From NCBI GenBank assembly GCA_030674185.1, contig CM060312.1, positions 57,026,402 through 57,090,401 on the forward strand: a stretch of DNA of 64,000 bases, in the 5' to 3' direction. The notes beneath the pieces were generated by a model. The model saw only the letters and a list, made by a program, of their open reading frames with translations. It was not told the origin of the DNA and searched no databases. Shown piece after piece: positions 56,393 through 64,000 of this stretch (the stretch's first letter is position 1; each line of letters begins with the position of its first letter). The position numbers were made by a program, and so were the translations under genes. The stretch is from Monoplex corrugatus. Taxonomy: Eukaryota > Mollusca > Gastropoda > Littorinimorpha > Ranellidae.

Positions 56393-56548
56393 ATACAGAG
56401 AGAGAGAGGAGGGGGAGAAAGAGAGAGAGGAGTGAGAGAGAGAGAGGAGGGGGAGAGAGAGAGCGAGACAGAGAGACAGAGAGCGAGAGACAGACTGAGA
56501 GAGAAACAGAGAAAGAGAGAGAGAGAGACAGAGAGAGAGAGACAGATA
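56393..56548. repeat. (GA)n purine-rich array
   Basis: GA with GGGGGAG and GACA variants. Confidence 0.94.
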
Positions 56549-56549
56549 A

Positions 56550-57445
56550 GTTGAGGTACAACTCCATGGCCCAATGAGTTCAAGGCAATGGGACAACACG
56601 TACCTTTACCTATTTTACCAAGTATGAATTTCAAAAGACGTGACAGTTTACCAGGGAATGCTTATCAGCAAATGGTCATTTTTAATAATTACAGAATGTT
56701 AATGTAATGCTCATGCTCTTTGCTCTCTCTAATGGTGAAATCCCCCGCGGCCCGGGCTGCCATGATCCGCGTACGGTCTCTGTATTTTCTCTTGCCAAAT
56801 GGTGTGTGTTGGGCAAATTGAACCTGGCAGAGCCTATCCCTCTTCAGGCCTCAGTTGTTCTTTTTTTTTTTTTTTTTTGCTGGGGCCACTCCCCACATGT
56901 GGCAGAGAGTACAGACAGAAAGACAGACAGACATAGTTACCAGTTGCAGAGAACCTGACTTGATGCAATGGCCTTACTAAATCAATGAAACAAGACGGGG
57001 GGGGGGGGGGGGGGGGGGGGTACGGGGGAGAGAAAGAACCGATGGACTGACAACACTGCCAAATGAACACAATAATCATCTGCAGAGACCCAGGCTTTGA
57101 CACACAACCGACAGAGCTGGAAGAATCTGGTGAACATTTCTTTACTGCAGCGCTCCGACGACTCTCCGCAGAAGTAATGGAGAAGAACAACGAAATCTGT
57201 TTTAAAATCAAATAATTACGTTCTGAGACTTGGGCTTCGGAATATGGTACACTCGTACCCTTCTGATTCACCATTTTGAGAAAAAAAAGGAAAACCTATT
57301 CATATTATTTTTTTTAATTAAATTTCCATAGCAACTAAGAGGAAATCTGCATATTATAAGGGACAGTAAGGGAACGTCTCTTATGTGCAGTTTAACGGGT
57401 CTGTTGCAGAAACTGAAAAGGCAATGACTGTTGAATAGACATTTT
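56550..57445. other. Unique sequence with T-tract and 24-G run
   Basis: T-tract at about 56861-56879 and 24 G at 56997-57020. A minus frame at 56834-57274 spans the G-run and has no recognisable domain. Confidence 0.6.
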
Positions 57446-57449
57446 CAAA

Positions 57450-57477
57450 GTCTCTCTCTCTGTCTCTCTCTCTCTCG

Positions 57478-57527
<50 letters not shown>
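57450..57527. repeat. (CT)n microsatellite
   Basis: CT tract with GTCT variants. Confidence 0.96.
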
Positions 57528-57529
<2 letters not shown>

Positions 57530-57530
<1 letters not shown>

Positions 57531-58685
57531 AACGTCCGTAAACTGTTAGGTGGGTCTTTTAGCAAGGAAACATAGCAAGGAAATATTTCAATACAGGAAC
57601 TGTCAAGTAGGTAATGCCAAGCACAGAAAGAGTTACAGAGTTAGTTTAAATGAAAATAGGCTACCCAAATCGACACCTCACACCGCAACCCCGTATTCTG
57701 GACTAGCAATGCATTCCGTGACGGAAGTTCACATTATTAGAACACCGAAATGTATCAAAAATCTGCTGTTCATCAAAGCAACCCAAGGCATTTTGCTGCA
57801 AACACATGAGCAGGTTATAAAAGTAAGAGCTACACAATGGCTTATCTACGCAACATCTTTCTGTTTTGAGATATTTATAGAAAACTGATAATCTGGGTTT
57901 TTAAAACGCGTTCGTTTCCTGTTAAAAGACGTAAACTGTTTTTCTACGTGGACGACTTTTTATCTCAAACCTTCCTTATCTTGAAAAAAAAGTAATGCAC
58001 AGAAATAGAAAACAGCAAAGCCTTACTGCGATTACATCGTAAGAAACAACTCAAATCCATGGAAAATATCAATCCGCTCAAAATACTGGTATACATACAT
58101 CTACGTGAAGCTTTACTCATTATAAAAGAAATACGACCTATTTACTGAATGCATACATGTACATGAGTAGACTGTTGAGAAATCAGACTTGCCCTCATAT
58201 TTTTTTTACATACATTGACAATGTGTGTATCATGAATTACAAATACGTAAAACACTATCAAGTTCGATTAATTTTAACAGTAAACACAACAGCCGTTTTT
58301 CGTTTTATAGGTGTGCGAATTCCACGTCAGTTTTGCACTGTATTCTTCAGTGCAATACTTTGTGGCAAGACATCTTTTAAACAAGACCATGTTTGGTAGA
58401 ATCTTTTCAAATATGCATTTATGAATACACTTTTTTTCCGAAAAGGATACTTACATCAAATAGCGATTCTGTATGTATGTTTTTATCAACAGCAGGTAAT
58501 AAGACGTTTTCAGTCAATCTAATATTTGCACTAGTAAGACGTCTTGATTTCTAGAATGAATCGATCCTTCCCAGAATCGTTTCGTATGTAAAGGATTCCT
58601 GTTGACAGACGCATAGTTACCCTTATTTTTCCAAGGCAATTCAAATATTCTCGTAAAATCATTTCTTTTCAGTGGTCAGTAAGAA
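57530..58685. other. Unique AT-rich sequence
   Basis: Frames of 112 and 80 codons (57550-57888 and 58157-58399, +) show no known motif, signal peptide or splice context. Left uncalled. Confidence 0.5.
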
Positions 58686-58687
58686 CA

Positions 58688-58708
58688 GGGGGGGCGGGGG
58701 GGCGCGCG

Positions 58709-58743
<35 letters not shown>

Positions 58744-58885
58744 CACATCACACACACAAACACAAATACACACAACACACAGACACACACACAGACAGAC
58801 AGACTGTGTGTGAGAGTGAGAGACAGACAAGAGAGACACACAGAGAGACAGAGAGACAGAGACAGAGAGAGGGGAGAGAGAGAGA
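58688..58885. repeat. G-run, (CA)n, (GACA)n, (GA)n cluster
   Basis: G/GC-rich start, CA with AACAC variants, then GACA and GA. Confidence 0.94.
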
Positions 58886-59084
58886 AGAGTGCACCGCCAC
58901 ATTCCTTTGTCTTTCCTCTTCCTTTATTTTCCTATCGTCTTCGCCTTATCCCAACCCAGATCTTTACATAATCATCAGTCCAAACTAAACAACTGGGGAT
59001 CAGAAGCCACTGAAAGATGTAGGAGAGAGTCTTATAGAAACAAACATACACGCTATTTTAATTAAAGACAAGCGGAAAGAGGAA

Positions 59085-59321
59085 AAGAAAAACAGAGACA
59101 GAGAGAAGAGAGACATAGGCAGAGAGCGAAACAGACAGACTGACAGACAGACGGACAGAGAGAGAGAGAGATGAGAGAGAGACTGAGAGACACAGAGAGG
59201 AGAGAGAAGAGGACAGACAAATAGACACAGAGAGAGAAGGGGAGGGGGAGAGAGAGGGAGAGTAGAGAGAGACAGACAGAGAGGGGGGTAGAGAGAGAGA
59301 GAAGACAGACACACAGACAGA

Positions 59322-59355
<34 letters not shown>
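59085..59355. repeat. (GA)n/(GACA)n purine-rich array
   Basis: About 270 bp of GA and GACA with G-runs. Confidence 0.94.
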
Positions 59356-59359
<4 letters not shown>

Positions 59360-59469
59360 AAATATTTTAAATGGTATCTGCTGAGCCAGACAAAACAAAC
59401 ATCCAAAAGCCAGAATTGAAGTAGGCCTATATACGAAACAAACCAACAAAAAGACAATGACCTGTGAAT

Positions 59470-59530
59470 AGAACCATGAACTCACATGTCCCGGATGGGT
59501 ACCCTAACCACAAGACCACTGCTCAAAATC
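59470..59530 (-). repeat. Possible tRNA-like SINE head
   Basis: On the minus strand GTGGTCTTGTGGTTAGGGTA resembles an A-box region. The B box is not convincing. Confidence 0.3.
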
Positions 59531-59539
59531 CTCTCTTCA

Positions 59540-59625
59540 TGTCATCATCATCATCATTATCATTATCATTCGTCATGTTCATCATTATCGTCGTCGTCAT
59601 CATTATTCATCATCATCTACTAATA
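59540..59625. repeat. Degenerate (ATC)n/(ATT)n tract
   Basis: ATC, ATT and GTC triplets. Confidence 0.85.
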
Positions 59626-59734
59626 GAACTACTATTATTTGCAATTTAAGTGTTGAGTTATAACCCTAATACCTTGATTTTCATGGATCTTTACCACCTC
59701 ATCTTTCAGATCGCAAGAAGAACTGAAACGATAC

Positions 59735-59782
59735 TGAATAAATGAATAAATAAATAAGTAATAAATAAATAAATAAATAAGA
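59735..59782. repeat. (AAAT)n microsatellite
   Basis: AAAT/GAAT tetranucleotides. Confidence 0.92.
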
Positions 59783-59784
59783 AT

Positions 59785-60475
59785 ATTACATTAAGCAAAT
59801 AAATACATCATGCTTTGAGCACACTACCTGATATTTGAAAAAATTAACAAATAAAACCAAAACAATTGGAACGAAATTAAATTAAAAAAACAAGACAATA
59901 AAATTGAATAAATGAATAATGAATCAGTCGATCAGTCAATCAATCCGTACTGAATGAATAAATTTCAAGGCAATGAATGAATAACATTTTTACATTAAAT
60001 TCGCATTCTCAGACTATATTTGTATTTCTGATTCCTATCTACTTGAACGCTGGCAGTCATTTTTGATTTCCATTAAGAATAAAAATACCATCAGCACATA
60101 AATCAATACATACCAGAAAAAGAAGAAATATGTTTCGAGCATATCCGTCGATTAAGAAAAAAAAAAAAGAGAACAGAACAAAAAAGAAAGCTTGGGGCAG
60201 CACATTAGTTGATAAAGATATGGGGGAAAAAGATAACTAGAAGGAATGAATATGCTTCGGGCACACTGATCGACATGCAAAATAAAAATGGAGCTGACTG
60301 GAATGCAAAGAATGCTTCGGACAGGGGGACAGGGTTGCTATCAGATCAGAACATCAGGGGGTGATATTATCAGAATTTTCTATACTGCCTATGGCTACCT
60401 TGGCTTCTTCATCTGTACGGGTGTCAAAAACCACTGGCTCAACCGAGGATTAGCTTCACTGAGATTTTTATTTTT
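59785..60475. other. AT-rich unique sequence
   Basis: Scattered GAATAAAT units, A-runs, no gene seen. Confidence 0.5.
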
Positions 60476-60479
60476 ATTT

Positions 60480-60537
60480 CTCTTTTTTTTTTTTCCTTTC
60501 GCGTGTGTGTGTGTCGTGTGCGTGTGCGTGTGTGTGC

Positions 60538-60571
<34 letters not shown>

Positions 60572-60721
60572 AAATATCCCTTGAAGCGTAGAGATAGGGG
60601 GTGTGCATATGTGACAGGAACGGGGAAAAGGGGAGCGGGGTTTTGAAGGAAAGGGTGACTAAGACGGGGAGGAAATGAGACAGAGAGAGACAGAGACAGC
60701 CAGACAGACACGGAGAGAGAA

Positions 60722-60762
<41 letters not shown>

Positions 60763-60815
60763 GAGGCAGGCAGGCAGACAGAAAGACAGGCAGACAGACA
60801 GACAGAGGGGGGTGG
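60480..60815. repeat. (GT)n-(GA)n and (GACA)n cluster
   Basis: T-tract, GT with GCGT, and GA at 60480-60570; unique to 60677; then GA and GACA with GGCA variants. Confidence 0.92.
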
Positions 60816-60894
60816 GTGGTGGTGACTGTAAAAAGAAGATGAAAAGAAAAATATGGCTATGGCGACGACGACGATAATGATGATAGCGGTGGTG

Positions 60895-60930
60895 GAGGAG
60901 GCGAAGAAGAAGAAGAAGAGAGCGAGCGAG
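60895..60930. repeat. (GAA)n-(GAGC)n
   Basis: GAAGAAGAAG followed by GCGAGCGAGCGAG. Confidence 0.92.
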
Positions 60931-60994
60931 CGAGAACAAAAACAAGAATACATTTTTGTTTTCGAAGATAGTGCCATAACCACGTTAATGTTGT

Positions 60995-61030
60995 TGGGGT
61001 TTTTGTTTTGTTTTGTTTTGTTTTGTTTAT
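60995..61030. repeat. (TTTTG)n
   Basis: Pentanucleotide tract. Confidence 0.93.
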
Positions 61031-61099
61031 TTTACATCCAATTCTCGTTTATGAAGTGTCCGCACCTTACAAATACATAACAATGTTCATAATATTCCT

Positions 61100-61182
61100 G
61101 CAGGAAGCGGTGGGATAGGGTGAGGGAACCAAAGGGTTAAGATTATGCTGTTAGTGGATAGGATGCAGGAGTCAAAGGGTTA
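61100..61182. repeat. Dispersed repeat G, copy 2
   Basis: CCTGCAGGAAGCGGTGGGAT, AGGGTGAGGGAACCAAAGGG, then GGATGCAGGAGTCAAAGGGT. Collinear with 10050-10165. Confidence 0.68.
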
Positions 61183-61184
61183 AA

Positions 61185-61705
61185 AAGTGTCTGATTTTGC
61201 ACACCTGGTGTACTTTCTTAGATATAGGTTTCCATAATGTATATGCGAACTGTCCAACAATGATTGTTGTCAATTTCTAAGCCTAACACTCGACGACTGT
61301 GTGCTTATTCCGTCGTCCGTTATCTATTGAGACAGGTGGAAATCTTGTTATATGATTCTCTCTTTTCTGTCTTGTTATCGGCGGGCGTACACTTAGTTTT
61401 GTGAGGATATAGTGAAATTTGGTTTAGTTTGCACTCATTTATTTAATAAATCATCAGCACTGATTCGAAATGATTTAGATATCTCGTTTCGGTTAGAACT
61501 GCTGATATAAGTGAATCGTTGCGTCATCACAAAAGAGCGACACAATAGTGTGTGTGATGAGGAAGTTAAATTAACATTTATAGAAAATGGAAGCAGTTTC
61601 AGTTATGAACTGGACGGAATGCTATTTCAACAGGCAGCGCACCTGCAATAAAATTACCAATGCAGACAGTTGCAGTCTATTGTTAAGAAACGATGAAATG
61701 TGGGG
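61185..61705. other. Unique sequence
   Basis: Nothing recognised. Confidence 0.45.
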
Positions 61706-61707
61706 AG

Positions 61708-61785
61708 ACAGACAGAGACAGAGAGACAAAAGCAGAGAGAGAGAGGCAGAGAGAGAGAGGCAGAGAGAGAGAGAGAGAGAACGAT
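61708..61785. repeat. (GA)n with GACA and GGCA
   Basis: Purine-rich tract. Confidence 0.93.
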
Positions 61786-61789
61786 GCAA

Positions 61790-62180
61790 AAAAGAAATAA
61801 AGAAGGAGACGGGAAAAAAAAACAAATTTCAGAGACAGATAAAGAAACAACTACATATATACCATAATATTCAAATATTAAAACAGTACAGTATCGAAAT
61901 GCCTAGCGTACCACTGGATAAAGTCTTTGGCAAGAAAAAGACTATGCAGAATCCACTGAAGCAGTGCTAATCAACCGATGATCAATTAACACGCTCACGT
62001 TGTATACCGACAGAAGGTTATGAGACAACAGGTTTATAATGACGCTTTCCCATTCGTACTGACTTGTCAGAGGTTATACAGGGGAAGGACTGACTCTCAC
62101 GTGACAGCTATATCGGTAGTATTACAACAGAGAAGGATTAAACAGTAATAAAGAGACAGTCAGACAGACACAGAGTCACA
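61790..62180. other. Unique sequence
   Basis: Nothing recognised. Confidence 0.45.
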
Positions 62181-62229
62181 GACAATATAAAAGAGACAAG
62201 AGAGAAAGACAGAGACAGAATGAGAGACA

Positions 62230-62230
62230 C

Positions 62231-62318
<88 letters not shown>

Positions 62319-62445
62319 TGTACGAGTGCGCGTCTGTGTGTGTGTCTAGTTTATGTCTGTGTGTATGCGTGTATGTGTCTATGTGTGCGTACGTGCGTGC
62401 GCGCGCATGCGAGTGAGAGATCCATACATGCATACGTGTGTGTGT

Positions 62446-62531
<86 letters not shown>

Positions 62532-62755
62532 CGATAATCTGGGTGAAGAATATAACATTCTAATACGACCTACACACAGCTTAGTGTAATAGTATCTGCC
62601 ATTCGAGCAACGAGAGGAATTTAGGGACCGTTGTGTGTGTGTGTGTGTGTGTGTGTATGCGTGCACGCGTGTATGAGTATGTGTGTACGTAAGCATAATA
62701 TGTATGTGTGTGTGTGCATGTGCGTAGGTGTGTGTATGTGTAAGAGTGTGTGTGT

Positions 62756-62809
<54 letters not shown>

Positions 62810-62974
62810 TGTGTTGTGTGTGTGTGTGTGTGCTGTGATAATCTGAGTGAAGTATATAGTATTAGGATACGACCTACACATAAGCTAATGTAATGGTATC
62901 GGTCATTTGAGCGACGAAAGACATTTGTCGGCAGCCGGAGCACGTACACACACACACACACAACCACACACACA

Positions 62975-63052
<78 letters not shown>

Positions 63053-63154
63053 TGAGTGACACAGAGAGAGAGAGCGTGTGTGTGTGTGTGTGTGTTGTGT
63101 GTGCGTGTGTGCGTGCGTGCGTGTGTGTGTGATGAGGTGTGTGTGTGTGTGTGT

Positions 63155-63209
<55 letters not shown>

Positions 63210-63232
63210 GTGTGAGTGTGAGTGTGTGAAGA
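62230..63232. repeat. (GT)n arrays alternating with a ~105-bp unit
   Basis: Long GT arrays at about 62233-62310, 62438-62530, 62633-62657, 62757-62831, 62977-63050 and 63131-63207, with GC, GCGT and GA breaks. A unique unit starting GATAATCTG.GTGAAG occurs at 62533 and 62837, so the GT-plus-unit block is duplicated with a 304-bp period. Confidence 0.95.
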
Positions 63233-63344
63233 TGATAAAGGACAGGAGTGGGAAGGAGTAACTTCTCCCCTTTCAATATGAAAGCCCATAAAATTCTGGA
63301 TTACTAACACACGGTGAACTTAGCTGTGCCAGACATGTTAGTCT

Positions 63345-63745
63345 CCTTTGACTGATGTCTCAAATGTTGGACTCAGGCTGTCCTTTTGGACTGATGTAAG
63401 TAACGACTGACTCATGTAGTCCTTTTGGACTGCTACAAGTAATGTATAACTAGTGCTTTTTTTGTTTATACCGATTTAAGTAATGTTTGACTCGTGCTGA
63501 CCTTTCTGTAATGCAAGTAATGTCTTACTCGTGCAAGTTTTTTTTAATTTTTTTTTTATTGATGCATGTTTGAGTTATATAGTTGTTTTGGACTAATGTA
63601 AGTAAAATTTAACTAGTTCTGTCCCTTTTTAAATATTTTTTTTATTAAGTCGGTAATGTTTAATTCACGCAATCCTTTTGGGCTGATGCAAGTAACGTTT
63701 GATTCGTGCAACCCTACTGGACTGATGCAAATAATGTTTCACTCC
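63345..63745. repeat. ~40-48-bp minisatellite
   Basis: Unit CCTTTTGGACTGATGCAAGT + AATGTTTGACTCGTGCA. About nine diverged copies, with variable T-runs. Confidence 0.82.
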
Positions 63746-63814
63746 TTACGTTAATCTACAATGTACTGATAAAGCAGATTTCATATTGGTCATACATTTA
63801 AAAAGAATTGGCAG

Positions 63815-64000
63815 TAATCGTCTCATATCCCTGAGGAATCGTCTCATATCCCCATGGCCATAGGGACTGAGGATTTAGAACTAGAAATCTCAACTTTTCT
63901 TGGCGCCAGCATTACTACAATCAGGTCGCTGCTGGTTGCCTCTTTCTAAGTGCTTTACCTTCTCCAAATCTGAATAAAGTCATGATCATACTCATCAGGA
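63815..64000 (-). repeat. SINE-E, cut by window edge
   Basis: GAGGAATCGTCTCATATCCC occurs twice, then AAATCTCAACTTTTCTTGGC, CCAGCATTACTACAATCAGG and a CTTTACCTTCTCCAAATCTG side, collinear with 6395-6475. The head would lie beyond the right edge. Confidence 0.7.

Noticed and set aside
57550..57888. 112-codon + frame as a small gene
   Set aside because: No known motif, signal peptide, splice sites or second copy; its length is unremarkable for AT-rich random sequence.

Overview
This window looks like non-genic DNA from an animal nuclear genome. The likeliest source is a lophotrochozoan, probably a gastropod mollusc. The grounds are long dinucleotide arrays of a size not seen in prokaryotes, tRNA-headed SINEs with a body I recognise from mollusc repeats, and non-LTR retrotransposon relics of kinds common in molluscs. 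The taxonomic call is inference. I found no host gene: no exon chain, no rRNA, and no intact tRNA gene. Almost every long open frame is a translated (GT)n, (GA)n or (GACA)n tract or a minisatellite.

The real content is repeats. Family names are mine. SINE-A: 4614-4905, 15710-16120, 24310-24718. SINE-B: 17455-17625, 18195-18350, 48905-49205, 51917-52265, 53080-53180. SINE-D: 1-1060, 9640-9985, 32885-33290. SINE-E: 6170-6595, 50645-50840, 54290-54505, 63815-64000. SINE-F: 8195-8330, 30690-30915. R530 is a ~0.5 kb element with constant ends in at least six full or near-full copies plus two fragments. Four LINE families (A to D) survive only as broken pieces.

Layout: 1-1.06 kb is a 64-bp satellite that appears to be an amplified SINE-D segment. 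3-23 kb is microsatellites with scattered SINE and R530 copies. 23.4-25.0 kb is a LINE-C relic split by a microsatellite and a SINE-A. 27-30 kb holds R530, a 52-bp minisatellite, and a LINE-B copy with an inverted 5' part lying against LINE-A. 32.9-34.9 kb is a SINE-D followed by a 33-bp minisatellite open on both strands. 37.3-39.3 kb is LINE-D, again with its 5' part inverted. 40.9-44 kb is R530 and a minisatellite carrying two insertions. 44.2-47.4 kb has two inverted ~450-bp arms around a 34-bp minisatellite. 48-64 kb is more SINEs, R530 and long microsatellites, ending in a block where a ~105-bp unit alternates with (GT)n arrays.

Two themes link the parts. Several microsatellites sit at retroelement 3' tails, which suggests the tails seeded them. 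Two SINE families show tandem amplification of an internal body segment. Interpretations rest on by-eye comparison within the window and on remembered family motifs; no alignment or database search was run.
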